64,000 bases of DNA from Streptococcus ovuberis (GCF_012396585.1 NZ_JAAXPR010000010.1:17715-81714), one strand, 5' to 3'. Numbered from the stretch's first letter, positions 37,001-45,830 are shown. Program-made: numbers and translations. The notes: a model not told the origin generated them from the letters alone.

Positions 37001-38672
37001 TCAGCGAGTGACCTTAGAAAAAGACGGAGATACTATTAAGGTGATTGAACCTTCTTCAGATGGTTATTATCATATTGATAAAAGTGATATTAATGACAAT
37101 GTCGAATTAACCGCTGTGGATTATGGTGACAATAAAACAACCTTTGACTTGACAAAGTTGGAAGTATCTTACAGCACAGCAGCAGAAGACATTAAAGAAG
37201 ATTTTAGCAAATCTTCTAGACCAAGGAAATGGCGTAGACGTCGGTATGGTCTGGCTACACTAGATAAAAAGGAGGATAGCGATTTAGAAGATAAAATTGA
37301 CTTTGAAGAAGAGGACGAAGTTGAAGAGGAAGTAGAGCAAGAAGACCCAAACGAATTCGAGAGTGGTTCTGATTTTCATGACGACGATAATACACTCGGT
37401 TATTTAGAAGGAAATCGTAGTGGTAAAATTTGGCATGAAGAAGAAGGACAATATTATCGGATTTACAGACTTCATATCAAAAAAGGTCAGCGCGTTAATG
37501 TCACCAATACCAATCCATTGAATAACGCTACTAAAGGTATCGGATTTACTGACCCAACTTGGTCTAAGACTTACGAATATGATCCGAAGCAACAGCGCTA
37601 CCTTAGAGAAGTTAAGGTTCCAGTGTTTGATGGGTCAAATCAAATAAATGTGACCGTTTATAACGGGGATAAAAGAATTTTTTCTCGTGGTTATGCTGTG
37701 AAGCTGGATAGCCAGATCCCTAAACTCACTTTTAATACTCAAAACATTACTCTTCCAGATGATGACGACCGCGATGGTACCATTTTGACACCAGATGGTA
37801 AGGTCAAGTTATCTGGAACAATAGAGGATGGACAAGAAGGATGGAAACTGTATATCAATGGTGATATGGTAGACAGTGTACTCAAACCTGGAGAATTTGG
37901 AGACTTTTATCACCATAATAAGCGTCAATGGGTCTACGAAAAGCAACTTACAGATGGAGATTATGTGAACATTAAAGTCTCTGATCACCTCAAAAATACT
38001 AAAACTTATAACTTTAAGGTTAAAATTGATCCATCTGTTAAACAGGAAGACCAAGACCTGACACAATCACATCCTGACAAGCCAAAAACTAAAGCGACTA
38101 CCTTAGTGACCAGCACCTTAGATGTCCGCTCGCTCTTTGAAAACTTTAACGGAGAAGGCATTACAAGTGAAACAGCACTCATGAAAGAGTTGACTCGTCT
38201 CATTCCAAATTACAGCATTCAGCTCGTGGACTTCGTATTAGGGAATCAACCAGATGGTATGCATTTTGCACGATTGCAGGTTCAAAAAGGGAATCGTTAT
38301 CAGCAATTGGACTTGACATGGTCTTCAAGCAAGATTAAGCAAGATAGAATCCCCAAAGAAGCTGACCAAAAGATGACGCCAAAAAGAGAAATAACTATAC
38401 CAACGGAAACCACACACCCTAAAACGGATGCTCTCGTAGAACAAACGTTGGAGGTAGAGAGCAAGTCTGCTTTAAATGTCCTTAAACCGTTACCGGTGCC
38501 TAAAAAATCAAATTCTCTTCTTATAAACGAAGAGAATTGCACCAAAACTGAAGCTAAAGAAGAAGTTAAGTCTCTTCCTAAAACAGGTGATCGTAATCAT
38601 TTAATTTCTTTAGTTTTAGGCATTTTTACAGCTAGCTTAACCTTCTTTCTCCCAAAGAGAAAGAAAGAATAA
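34053..38672 (+). CDS. Cell-wall-anchored subtilisin-like serine protease (lactocepin/CspA/C5a-peptidase type)
   Basis: The 1539-residue precursor has a signal peptide ending near 'VQAD' (residue 35). The S8 triad is Asp162 in 'ATIDTGIDKNHE', His216 in 'SEHGMHIAGILAG' and Ser558 in 'SGTSMASPYVAGAS', with a protease-associated insert between about 360 and 490. Fn3-like domains follow. Residues about 1050-1115 form an unusual charged insert: basic RKWRRRR, then a Glu/Asp-rich stretch. The sorting signal 'LPKTGDRN' (LPKTG at 1508-1512), a hydrophobic segment and KRKKE end the chain. It belongs with streptococcal envelope proteases such as GBS CspA, PrtS and SpyCEP. The target may be a chemokine, complement or nutritional protein and cannot be read from sequence. 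Confidence 0.92.
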   Translation: MDKHIPKTRKQTVLLTTSAMVLLTTALTDHRVQADTLNEEAEIVASYNSRPEDVSEVSTEKLSVLKELSSTREDSVNDSISKTDQALFSVERSHEQGKLSPSDENTLRDELSFEHSNEMHPNTQGTKELKHLSDQAQTIRQQQATQGALPLDGRGVVIATIDTGIDKNHEIMRIDDDVTDQDLKIKEVAPGFNRKVPFAFDFMGGDNDLLDNSSEHGMHIAGILAGNKLDGFKGMAPNAQLLAYRTWSYSNVEGFQEDHQFFALEDAIKRGADIVSLSIGSDGTGQKDDVWYEAFKRAAEKGIIITASMGNAGSSNTSNTFDRRVDSAYPQKDDSAIVAVAANPHVIGVGSYYHTHMHLPHLKIGDLDLPYEDINWHNYSLFDKKKSNEFKIQEELYDLEASPNLPDLADKIVIVRRDQENLFTKLTDLMRKNVKGIILINAASPTTLGNYQTVPEIRSTLLDDYKGQFQKTWAVSISEKDGALLKDYLKKQEQPKKEELIFQTQPILTKVFDHPGISGFSSWGVAGTLEMKPDVVAPGENIYSTGNGNSYFNLSGTSMASPYVAGASAMLLPHTKTLLKTGGQLIEGLSLPELNKILFQNTTDVLQDYTVPEGKDILEYSPRRQGAGAVNVEKALKTNVLVTFDNNKGAVSLKDFETTKKDFSLVMKNLSNETQTFLIKPGHVLGSVLYPHSRQMYGQTQAIETIHSRRIEGANLKTARMITIAPNSQVTLPMTLEVGKAEKNEFVEGYIYFQSLNSGQPDLNIPYTGFFGNWNDEKIIDPPAWEKDSKTKMTGFVKGYPTGRHEVFDYVPLGTDYEQWKKDPSQITSDSKLYVLQSRGGISDQAKMRLRLMAMRHAQETVVEIVDSNDESSAKILKVLKRSHYPLKFLNSAHKEKLQHYLEPYNEPDPDLEWTGTVFDPKTNDEIPLEEGQYYIRVRARLEEGRPWQYTYIPFKIDNTSPAVAVKDDVKDKVILKITDPNLQRVTLEKDGDTIKVIEPSSDGYYHIDKSDINDNVELTAVDYGDNKTTFDLTKLEVSYSTAAEDIKEDFSKSSRPRKWRRRRYGLATLDKKEDSDLEDKIDFEEEDEVEEEVEQEDPNEFESGSDFHDDDNTLGYLEGNRSGKIWHEEEGQYYRIYRLHIKKGQRVNVTNTNPLNNATKGIGFTDPTWSKTYEYDPKQQRYLREVKVPVFDGSNQINVTVYNGDKRIFSRGYAVKLDSQIPKLTFNTQNITLPDDDDRDGTILTPDGKVKLSGTIEDGQEGWKLYINGDMVDSVLKPGEFGDFYHHNKRQWVYEKQLTDGDYVNIKVSDHLKNTKTYNFKVKIDPSVKQEDQDLTQSHPDKPKTKATTLVTSTLDVRSLFENFNGEGITSETALMKELTRLIPNYSIQLVDFVLGNQPDGMHFARLQVQKGNRYQQLDLTWSSSKIKQDRIPKEADQKMTPKREITIPTETTHPKTDALVEQTLEVESKSALNVLKPLPVPKKSNSLLINEENCTKTEAKEEVKSLPKTGDRNHLISLVLGIFTASLTFFLPKRKKE

Positions 38673-38711
38673 AGTGGTACTAGCTCGGAAAATTTGGTCT
38701 TATTAAAAAAT

Positions 38712-38750
38712 AGAGAAGTAGGCAATTCATAAAAGGCCTACTTCTCTATT
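38712..38750 (+). terminator. Terminator after the surface protease
   Basis: AGAGAAGTAGG (38712-38722) and CCTACTTCTCT (38737-38747) form an 11-bp stem followed by ATTTT. Confidence 0.8.
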
Positions 38751-38789
38751 TTCGTGCAAAGGAAAAACAAGGCAATCTGATTTAACTTA

Positions 38790-38820
38790 TAGCAAAAATA
38801 ATTTCTATTTTTGCTATAAT
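38790..38820 (+). promoter_or_regulatory. Inverted repeat overlapping the ROK-kinase promoter
   Basis: TAGCAAAAATA (38790-38800) and TATTTTTGCTA (38806-38816) are perfect arms around ATTTC. The right arm runs into TATAAT at 38815-38820. The position suits a repressor operator. About 270 bases of apparently non-coding leader follow before the kinase gene, with no clear gene in them. Confidence 0.5.
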
Positions 38821-39087
38821 AGATTTATCAAAAGTAGAGAAAGGAGTGGTAACCAATCTATAGTTAAGAGGCACCAGACCCTAAAGTCTCATCAAGATTA
38901 CGCTAAGACGAATGCCAGTGAGGCTTTATGTTCGTGGATATATTCCTCTCATAAGTCAATTTAGTCAGAAAAACGATTGATAGAAACCTATTGAAGTTAT
39001 CTCAAAGAAACAGAATAAGTGCTTAAAAGAGCAGTCATTTAAATTCATTACCAGATACACAAAAACAGAAATACAAAGGAGTAGACT

Positions 39088-39984
39088 ATGTCTCACTATT
39101 TAACCATTGATGTTGGTGGTACCCAGATCAAATATGCCTTAATCCAGGAAAATGGGTCTATTGGAGAGACCAGTACTTGCCCAACCCCTCAAGGATCGTT
39201 AGACGCATTTTTGGAGGTTATTTTTGCCATTATAGAGTCTTTAAAAACAACTATCCAAGGGATTGCTTTTAGTATTCCTGGCAAGGTCGATACAGAGGCT
39301 GGCGTGATTTATTTCGGAGGAGCACTGACTTATCTGGATCAACTTCCTTTGAAACAAATTATCCAAGAGCGTTACGGCATAAAAGTAGCTCTTCAAAATG
39401 ATGCCAAAGCTGCAGCTTTAGCCGAAGTTTGGCTAGGTAGCCTCAAAGGGGTTCATGACGGTGCCGTCATTGTCCTAGGGACAGGTGTTGGAGGTGGTGT
39501 TGTCTTAAATGGCAAGCTCCGCATGGGGCCACATTTTCAAGCCGGCGAACTTAGTCTTGGAACCCTCGATCTGAGTAAGCCTGGTTTTGAGAAAATGATA
39601 GGTATGGCTGGTTCTGCCGTTAGAATGATCGAAACAATCAATAAAACTTTGGGTAATCAAGACATCAAAGATGGACGATTAGCGTTTGATGCAATTCTAT
39701 CTGGAAACGAGCAGGCTCTTGCCATATTTAGGGACTATTGTCAACAGATCGCTTATCTCATCTTAAATCTACAAGCTTTTTTGGATTTAACAACCTATGC
39801 TATCGGCGGTGGAATTAGTTCCCAACCAATTGTCATTGAAGAAATTAAAAATCAATACCTTGCCATCTTAGAAGCTAATCCCGTCCTTAAAATGAACCTT
39901 CCAGAACTGACTATCCTTCCAACGACACTCAAGAATGAGGCTAATTTGGTCGGGGCACTCTATACACTTTTAACGACTGAATAA
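39088..39984 (+). CDS. ROK-family sugar kinase
   Basis: The 298-residue protein has the phosphate-binding 'TIDVGGTQIKYALI' (residues 6-19), 'LQNDAKAAALAEVWLG' with the catalytic Asp near 105, and 'VLGTGVGGGVVLNGKL' (about 131-146). The cysteine-rich zinc motif of classical ROK glucokinases and repressors is missing. This fits the beta-glucoside/N-acylmannosamine-kinase-like branch in streptococci. It is monocistronic, so the substrate cannot be inferred. Confidence 0.85.
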   Translation: MSHYLTIDVGGTQIKYALIQENGSIGETSTCPTPQGSLDAFLEVIFAIIESLKTTIQGIAFSIPGKVDTEAGVIYFGGALTYLDQLPLKQIIQERYGIKVALQNDAKAAALAEVWLGSLKGVHDGAVIVLGTGVGGGVVLNGKLRMGPHFQAGELSLGTLDLSKPGFEKMIGMAGSAVRMIETINKTLGNQDIKDGRLAFDAILSGNEQALAIFRDYCQQIAYLILNLQAFLDLTTYAIGGGISSQPIVIEEIKNQYLAILEANPVLKMNLPELTILPTTLKNEANLVGALYTLLTTE

Positions 39985-40362
39985 AACCACTAACAAAGAC
40001 TGGTAGCAAAGCTCCAGTCTTTGTTAGTGGTCTAAAACTAATAAGAAGTTTAATGTTTCGTATTCATAAAACAGATATATAAGGTGTAGATTTAGAAAAG
40101 ACTATTATTTTTATTACATAATTTTAGTTACGTAAACATTAAAAGGAACTAGGATAGCACTAAAGATGTTATGATTTGGTGGATGGTAGATACCTATAAA
40201 CGATACCAGTCAAGGGGTCATTTTACTCTCAACATTCTATATGTATCAGTTCAAAGAAGAGTTTCGAAGAAGCAGTATTCATGCCCAATAGTTTATCAAT
40301 TTCTCTACTAATGTTGAAATGTTTATCTAAAGAATATTTACATAATATGCGTTATGTAAATA
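39985..40362. other. Intergenic region with a long perfect stem
   Basis: A perfect 18-bp inverted repeat (39986-40003 and 40014-40031) directly follows the kinase gene. Its A-run on the left makes it a terminator mainly for minus-strand transcription. The rest to 40362 is AT-rich, and I see no gene in it. Confidence 0.6.
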
Positions 40363-41433
40363 TTAAAGTTTATCTAGAGCATTCTTTTGTTCATCGTTGA
40401 CGATATGGGTGTAGAGATCGGTCACCTGAGTATTGGCATGGCCAAGTTGGTGGCTGACAAGCACCTGAGATTTAGTCGCATCGTAAAGTCTAGTTGCCAG
40501 GGTATGCCTTAATTTATGTGGAGTGACCCTAATTTTAAAACTTTCAGAATATTTAGCAACCATCTTTTCTACAGAAGAAGCATCAATCCGGTTTGGTAGT
40601 CCGCGGTATTCTGTCAAAAAGAGAGCTTGATCTGTCTTTTCTGCCTTATAGCGCTTATTTCTGATGGCCAAATAATCTTCTAAATAAGGCTTAGCGAAAC
40701 TTGCGACATTGACAGAATCGCGTTTACCTCCTTTTCGTGTCACCTCGATCAGCATCATTTTGAGGTTCAAGTCTTTCAAATCAAGATTAACAGCCTCAGA
40801 AAGTCGAACTCCCGATGCTAACAGTAGTGCAATGACAGCTAAATCGCGTTCCTTATTTTTAGAGAAGGATGATAGGGCACGGTTTGACAACTGATCAGGG
40901 TAATCATTTGCGATGTAGTCTAAAAAACCTTGGGTCTCATCACCTAAAAAGAGTTTTTGTTTGATATTTTCTGCTCGAGCAGCCAGAGTCTCTTTTTGCT
41001 TTTTAGTAGAGACTTTCTTCATAACATTTCGGTAAAAGTAGGGCTCTCCTTGTTCATTTTCAACCTCTTCAGTCAAATACTTGTAAAGACTAGACAAGGC
41101 GGATAGAGTCCGGTTGATAGTTGTTTGTGAAACCCCTTGCTTGGTTGTATTAGCATTCAACAAAGGTCGCTCACGCAAATACAAGATAAAGGCTTCCATA
41201 TCTTTTTTGGTTAAATGTTCTAGGAGAGATAGCTTAATATCAGACATTTGAGCAACATCAGCAAGTCCAGAGTCCATCAACCAACTAAAGAATCGATCGT
41301 ATTCTTTGAGGTATTCATATAAGGTGGTAAAGGAATAAGGCACAGCCAACTTGGATTGATAATATTCCAGAACAAACCAAGGCATCCGTTCCTTTAAGTG
41401 TTCAATCTTTTCTAGTAATAGTTCACGTTTCAT
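40363..41433 (-). CDS. xerS: Tyrosine recombinase XerS
   Basis: XerS is the single-subunit streptococcal recombinase that resolves chromosome dimers at difSL with FtsK. The 356-residue product has the SAM-like N-terminal domain ('[15 protein letters not shown]') and the catalytic set: Arg in '[11 protein letters not shown]', '[13 protein letters not shown]', '[16 protein letters not shown]' with the nucleophilic Tyr near the end. ATG 41433 follows GGAGC with good spacing and gives the normal XerS N-terminus. The longer open frame from 41538 runs through the dif site and is not used. difSL lies 52 bases upstream. Confidence 0.96.
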   Translation of the reverse strand: MKRELLLEKIEHLKERMPWFVLEYYQSKLAVPYSFTTLYEYLKEYDRFFSWLMDSGLADVAQMSDIKLSLLEHLTKKDMEAFILYLRERPLLNANTTKQGVSQTTINRTLSALSSLYKYLTEEVENEQGEPYFYRNVMKKVSTKKQKETLAARAENIKQKLFLGDETQGFLDYIANDYPDQLSNRALSSFSKNKERDLAVIALLLASGVRLSEAVNLDLKDLNLKMMLIEVTRKGGKRDSVNVASFAKPYLEDYLAIRNKRYKAEKTDQALFLTEYRGLPNRIDASSVEKMVAKYSESFKIRVTPHKLRHTLATRLYDATKSQVLVSHQLGHANTQVTDLYTHIVNDEQKNALDKL

Positions 41434-41484
41434 CATTAAGCTCCGTTTTGGGTATAAGAGAAGTATATCACACCCTTGCATATT

Positions 41485-41515
41485 TTTCAAGAAAATTATA
41501 GTTTTTCGGAAAGAT
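41485..41515 (-). other. difSL chromosome dimer resolution site
   Basis: Read on the minus strand, the 31 bases contain TTTCCGAAAAACTATAATTT followed by TCTTGAAA. This matches the streptococcal/lactococcal difSL consensus, with one visible difference near the 5' end. It stands beside xerS as in other streptococci. It marks the replication terminus. Confidence 0.93.
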
Positions 41516-41579
41516 GTTATGGGACTATCTTTTAGCAAAGCTAAATAACTAAAAAAATTTTTTCTTTAATAAAATGCTC

Positions 41580-41686
41580 AAAATGCACTTTATTAAAGTC
41601 TAAACAGGATTTTCAGCTTGTCTCATTTTACTATGAAAATGTACTTTATTTATGTGAAAACTGGAAATTTTTTCAAATGTACATTT
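41580..41686. repeat. Left cluster of AAAATGTACTTTATT-type motifs
   Basis: Copies are AAAATGCACTTTATT (41580-41594), AAAATGTACTTTATT (41636-41650) and the palindrome AAATGTACATTT (41675-41686). Inverted copies occur at 44156-44320, beyond the DUF4365 gene. Confidence 0.75.
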
Positions 41687-41793
41687 CCTACAAAAATACT
41701 TTTGGTTTTCAAATTAAATTCAGATGTTCTAATCTGTATTTTTTGAAAAAAATGGAAAAATGGAGCAAATCTATTATAGACTTGCTCCTAAAT

Positions 41794-42178
41794 TCATTTA
41801 AAAGGAAGAAAATGTTCCCTTTTACGCCTCCTTCCTTTGCAGATTGAACACGGTTCTTTAGAACGTTTTTCGCATTGAATTCGTTTATATATTGACATTT
41901 TGTAGTGATGATTTGAATCATTTTGACAAATCCACCAAACACTCTTTGTATTAGATTCACTTATTTCACTTGGATTTAGCAACAGTACATTGTTCAAGTA
42001 ATCCCATTCTTTCATTAAGTGTGGATATTTAACATCAAAAGAATTGAAGCCTTTTAGTATTTTCAGGTATGCCGTCATAGTCCCTAGATTCAATCCAATG
42101 CATCAAACGTTTTTTAAACCAATCAAAGTCAGTTGTTTTTGCGTAAGTCCACGCAAAATCTTCTGATTCAACCCACAT
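41794..42178 (-). pseudogene. Zinc-ribbon (DUF4379-like) protein gene, frameshifted
   Basis: The ATG at 42178, behind AGGA, opens a frame (MWVESEDFAWTYAKTTDFDW...) that stops at 42035. The next part, in another frame, reads 'VKYPHLMKEWDYLNN' and 'VWWICQNDSNHHYKMSIYKR' and then CSIC, a single treble-clef/zinc-ribbon repeat of the DUF4379 type, and ends at 41794. A one-base indel near 42045-42060 separates them, although both halves look like one protein of about 127 residues. Full DUF4379 proteins usually have several repeats, so this may also be truncated. Such modules often occur in nuclease-related accessory proteins. Confidence 0.6.
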
Positions 42179-42263
42179 AAGACTGTCCTACTTTTAGTTA
42201 TATTAAAAACTAAATTATCTAAAATTCTAACTCTATTAGCATCAAAGTGATGATAAAACTGAA

Positions 42264-44042
42264 CTATAGTTTTTGAAATAAATTATAAATGGGGTAATCT
42301 AAATATCTCTTTTTTGTTTCCTCATCCAATTTATTCCAATAAAAATTAGCCTGTTGTTTTGATTTTAACAACACTGAGGCACCAAAACAAATTTCATTTT
42401 TACCATAATTATTAATCAAAATGCTAGTAAGAGTTTCCATTTCATTATTATTCAATTCTCGATTTCTATACTTAATTTGAAGATCATTTATAATAGCTAT
42501 CTCGCTATTTTTGAAATAATTTAAGTTCCAATCAGAAAGTCTTTGAGCCCAATTAAGCAGCGTCTCTCTTCTTTCAGTATCTTTTGCCATATCAGCTGCT
42601 GCAATTATTTTTATTATTGTATTGTCAGCCCCCTCATGATTTAAACTATTATCAACTAGTCGTTGATAGGAAGCTATTACTGAATCAAAGTTGCAATTAT
42701 CTATTTTTAACCATTCATTTGGTTCAAAAACTTCAAAAATAGAAATATCTGAATAATCTTCATCTTCCCCTCTTCGACACCAAGGAGTTTCATTGAAAAT
42801 ATCTATCATAGTCCCCTTCTTATCATCTTCAAATTCATATAATGTGATAATGTGGATGTTAGCAATTTTCAGATGAAGTAATTTTGATTCATCATAATTT
42901 AAAGCAAGCGTTTCTCTTAAAATTAGACCTTTATTAAGAAAGGACAAATTTTTTTGCGATTGACTATCAAATAATGCTAAATCAAGTTTTTTGTTGATGC
43001 CCATATTATCCATAATAGTAGCAATGCGTTGCAATTCTTCAAGATGCTCATTTAAATTCATCAACTTAATTTCATTTAAATTATTTGCATCAAATTCTAC
43101 CCTTTCACCATTTAATGTAATATATCCTGATTTTTGTAATTCTTGTAACGCTTCAGTACATCTAATGGCTTCTGACAAATTATCGGGACGTGAAAAATTT
43201 AAACTGAATTTGTTTGTTTTCTTATGAGCTGAAAATGTAAATCCTGATCCAATTCGAAGTTCTACCCTACCATCTGGAAAACGATGTCTCTTTATATTAT
43301 CAAAGATAAATGTTTCTCCTATAGTAAAAATTAAATCAGTTTCTTCAAAAATTTCAACTACTTTAATTGTACTATCAACTGGAATTATAGCACCATTTTC
43401 CGCATCTTCTAGATAAGGAAAAATATCGTGTTCTTCTTGATAATTAAAAATATCAACTGGATTTTTTCCTTGATGGTAAAACTTAATAATTTTATTTTTA
43501 GGTAACTCACTTAAACTTACCAATTTTTTATTAATAAAACTACGTTGCCTGTCACTGGTTCTAATAAAATCTAATAACTCTGCATACACTTTTTCAGCAG
43601 GCAATGGATGAATGTTAACTAGCACTGTCTTATTAATTTGTTCTTTAATTTTTGATTTTTTAGATTTGCTATTCTTAAGTAGACGTTTAATTGTTAATGG
43701 AGGTAAAGACTTGTAATATATCCCTTTTAGTTCATAACTATTGTCTAATGAAACCACAAATAATACAACTCCCCCTGTCCTCAAATACAACTCTAGATCA
43801 CTTAAAGTTAAGCGAAAATTATTAAGAGGAATCTCACTTTTTTGTGTAGATTTAACTTGGATAGGAACCACCCCGATAATATCTTCTTTTCTATCTGTTG
43901 GATTTTTTAAAACATGTATAGTTCCGTCCCATGATGGAGTTTTATCATTCTTATCAATATAGGATTGGAGATAATCGTTTTTATCTATAAATGTAGCTAG
44001 ATGGGAAACACCTATTGATTCAATTTTTTTATTGTTTGCCAA
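42264..44042 (-). CDS. DUF4365-domain protein, candidate defence nuclease
   Basis: The 592-residue protein starts at TTG 44042 behind GGGGTGA. Residues 1-160 match the DUF4365 layout: 'ESIGVSHLATFIDKNDYL', 'TPSWDGTIHVLK' and 'VVPIQVKSTQKSE'. The Asp and the Gln-Val-Lys form a PD-(D/E)xK-like active site. 'LSDLELYLRTGGVVLFVV' continues the fold. The remaining 430 residues are not recognised; they include a beta-rich part near 200-290 and a helical end. DUF4365 proteins are AT-rich accessory genes often in defence islands. It is flanked by inverted motif clusters beside difSL, and an extended -10 (TGGTATAAT, 44078-44086) precedes it. Confidence 0.72.
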   Translation of the reverse strand: MANNKKIESIGVSHLATFIDKNDYLQSYIDKNDKTPSWDGTIHVLKNPTDRKEDIIGVVPIQVKSTQKSEIPLNNFRLTLSDLELYLRTGGVVLFVVSLDNSYELKGIYYKSLPPLTIKRLLKNSKSKKSKIKEQINKTVLVNIHPLPAEKVYAELLDFIRTSDRQRSFINKKLVSLSELPKNKIIKFYHQGKNPVDIFNYQEEHDIFPYLEDAENGAIIPVDSTIKVVEIFEETDLIFTIGETFIFDNIKRHRFPDGRVELRIGSGFTFSAHKKTNKFSLNFSRPDNLSEAIRCTEALQELQKSGYITLNGERVEFDANNLNEIKLMNLNEHLEELQRIATIMDNMGINKKLDLALFDSQSQKNLSFLNKGLILRETLALNYDESKLLHLKIANIHIITLYEFEDDKKGTMIDIFNETPWCRRGEDEDYSDISIFEVFEPNEWLKIDNCNFDSVIASYQRLVDNSLNHEGADNTIIKIIAAADMAKDTERRETLLNWAQRLSDWNLNYFKNSEIAIINDLQIKYRNRELNNNEMETLTSILINNYGKNEICFGASVLLKSKQQANFYWNKLDEETKKRYLDYPIYNLFQKL

Positions 44043-44155
44043 ATATTCACCCCATTACATAATATTATATACTTCTTATTATACCACTAACGCAGTAAAA
44101 ATATAGACTATATCACTACTGTACTCCTCTAAAATCTACATAATATTACCTTAAA

Positions 44156-44320
44156 AAATGCACATTTGAACTCACTAACTTCCTAATATTTTCTACCTCA
44201 TTTTGTACAATTGAATTTCCAACTAAACTGGAATATCGTAACTAAAGTATATACCATATTACACTTTAAAATAAAGTACAAAACAAAAATAAAGTACATT
44301 TTTTAATCTATGTACTTTAT
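44156..44320. repeat. Right cluster of AAAATGTACTTTATT-type motifs
   Basis: AAATGCACATTT (44156-44167), AATAAAGTACA (44270-44280), AATAAAGTACATTTT (44288-44302, the exact reverse complement of 41636-41650) and TGTACTTTAT (44311-44320) are present. The rest of 44043-44480 holds the DUF4365 promoter and otherwise nothing I recognise. Confidence 0.75.
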
Positions 44321-44480
44321 GCTTCTATCCCAGTATTATCAAGGGTTTAGACCATGTTAGGTCAATTGTTCATAAATTTTTAGTTTATAGTTGGTAGTTA
44401 TTAATTAACTGCTGTTTCAGGGATTCAACAATTTAAAATCTGATAGGTTGCTGATGGCCTTTATTGGCCTTTAATTAGTT

Positions 44481-44515
44481 AAAAATTACCCTCAGAGTGA
44501 TCTAAGGGGAATTTT
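44481..44515 (-). terminator. Terminator after the solute-binding protein gene
   Basis: On the minus strand AAAATTCCCCT and AGGGTAATTTTT flank a short loop. Confidence 0.65.
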
Positions 44516-44519
44516 AAGG

Positions 44520-45344
44520 CTATTTTAATTCCTTTTTGTCTGGTAAGTATGAACCACCAAGATAGTCTTGACTTAATTTTTCTAAGGTACCATTTTCATA
44601 AAGTTTTGACACAGCTTGGTTGAATTGCTTTTGAAGATCTTCGCTATCGTCTGAGAAAACGATATAGTTGTTAGGATTGGATGTTGTTTCTAGCTCAATG
44701 ATTTCAAAATCATAGCCATTTTGTTGCACAATTGTCTCAACAGAAATTTTATCAAAGACTAAATAGTCAAACTCAGCATTTGACAGGTCTAAAAGACGTT
44801 TAGCGATGTCTTCACCAGAATATTCAATAACAGATGGGTTTTTGCTATGTGCTGTATTCCAATCTTCAACCAGTTTAGCAGTTGATGTTCCCGTATCATC
44901 TTGAGTGATTTTTCCTCCAATATCTTCCAATGATCTTATATCAGAATCTTTTGGAACGACCAAAACCAAAGGATTGGTCGCAATTGGGGAGGAATACAGG
45001 TACTTTGCAGCCCGCTCATCTGTATAAGAGAGGTTGTTTGCTGCTATCTGGAATTTTCCACTATCCATGCCTACGAAGATGGATTCCCAAGCAGTCGTTT
45101 TGAAGGAAATATCGTATCCTTCGATATATTGACTTGCAGCTTTGATAACTTCGATGTCGTAACCTGTCAGTTCTCCTGCTTCTTCGTATGAAAAAGGTTT
45201 AATATCTCCTGCTGTAGCTACAACGACTGTTTTTTTAGGGGTATCTGAACCAACAGCGGTTCCAGATTGTGATTGGCAGGCAACAAGTCCTAGAGCAGAT
45301 AAAGCAAGTGTTCCTAAAGCGAGCTTGCGGAGTTGACTAGTCAT
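44520..45344 (-). CDS. Amino-acid ABC transporter substrate-binding lipoprotein (family 3)
   Basis: The 274-residue protein has a signal peptide with lipobox 'LGLVAC' (Cys near residue 23) and a family-3 fold: 'IKPFSYEEAGELTGYDIEVIKA', 'FQIAANNLSYTDERAAKYLYSSP', 'TQDDTGTSTAKLVEDWN'. This group binds cystine and other polar amino acids. No permease or ATPase gene is adjacent, so it must work with a transporter elsewhere. I chose ATG 45344 because GAGG lies eight bases upstream. An upstream in-frame ATG at 45359 overlaps that site. Confidence 0.9.
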   Translation of the reverse strand: MTSQLRKLALGTLALSALGLVACQSQSGTAVGSDTPKKTVVVATAGDIKPFSYEEAGELTGYDIEVIKAASQYIEGYDISFKTTAWESIFVGMDSGKFQIAANNLSYTDERAAKYLYSSPIATNPLVLVVPKDSDIRSLEDIGGKITQDDTGTSTAKLVEDWNTAHSKNPSVIEYSGEDIAKRLLDLSNAEFDYLVFDKISVETIVQQNGYDFEIIELETTSNPNNYIVFSDDSEDLQKQFNQAVSKLYENGTLEKLSQDYLGGSYLPDKKELK

Positions 45345-45437
45345 AGAAAAATACCTCATTGATATAGTGATGTAGTTTCAGTTTATCACGATCTGAAAAT
45401 GAGGTAAATTATAACTTTTTAAAGGCGACGATAGGAA

Positions 45438-45752
45438 TTACCTATCACGTGAGGATTTCCGCCATTTTTGGTAGAACATTTCGCCAAAGATCAAGCCCAA
45501 AAGCGTGACTAGCACAGTAATTAAGCCTACTACTCCACTAGATGGGCTAGCTGCTAGATGAATTTTAAAGATATCGTAGATAAAAATGCCCAAAATTGGC
45601 ATTCCAAGGAAAAATAAGAGACGACCAAAGGCGAATTTGCTCAGACTTCCGCCATCTTCATGACTCTCCTTATCCTTTGTGAGATAGGCAAAGTAACGAA
45701 AGATACTGTAGGCTGCTATAGTAAACAGTACTAGAAAAAAATAATTTCCCAT
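45438..45752 (-). CDS. Small membrane protein, unknown
   Basis: The 104-residue product has three hydrophobic segments, a short polar loop (KDKESHEDGGS) after the first, and a basic end (YQKWRKSSRDR). GAGGAG lies upstream of the ATG. It sits between ffh and the solute-binding gene on the same strand. I do not recognise the family. Confidence 0.65.
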   Translation of the reverse strand: MGNYFFLVLFTIAAYSIFRYFAYLTKDKESHEDGGSLSKFAFGRLLFFLGMPILGIFIYDIFKIHLAASPSSGVVGLITVLVTLLGLIFGEMFYQKWRKSSRDR

Positions 45753-45830
45753 GTGATAAGCTCCTCAATTCAAAAGAACAAAGTGCCTGATGAGGTTGCA
45801 TCAACATCCCAAACACCTTGTTACTCTTAG

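Noticed and set aside
41580..41700. CRISPR-like repeats
   Set aside because: The repeats are few, irregularly spaced and inverted between the two clusters; no cas genes.
41709..41960. Minus frame overlapping the zinc-ribbon gene
   Set aside because: It is in the wrong frame for the CxxC repeat and has an AT-driven composition.
41580..44320. Second dif site giving a XerS-type cassette
   Set aside because: I searched both flanks for the CCGAAAAACTATAATTTT core and saw only the copy at 41485-41515.
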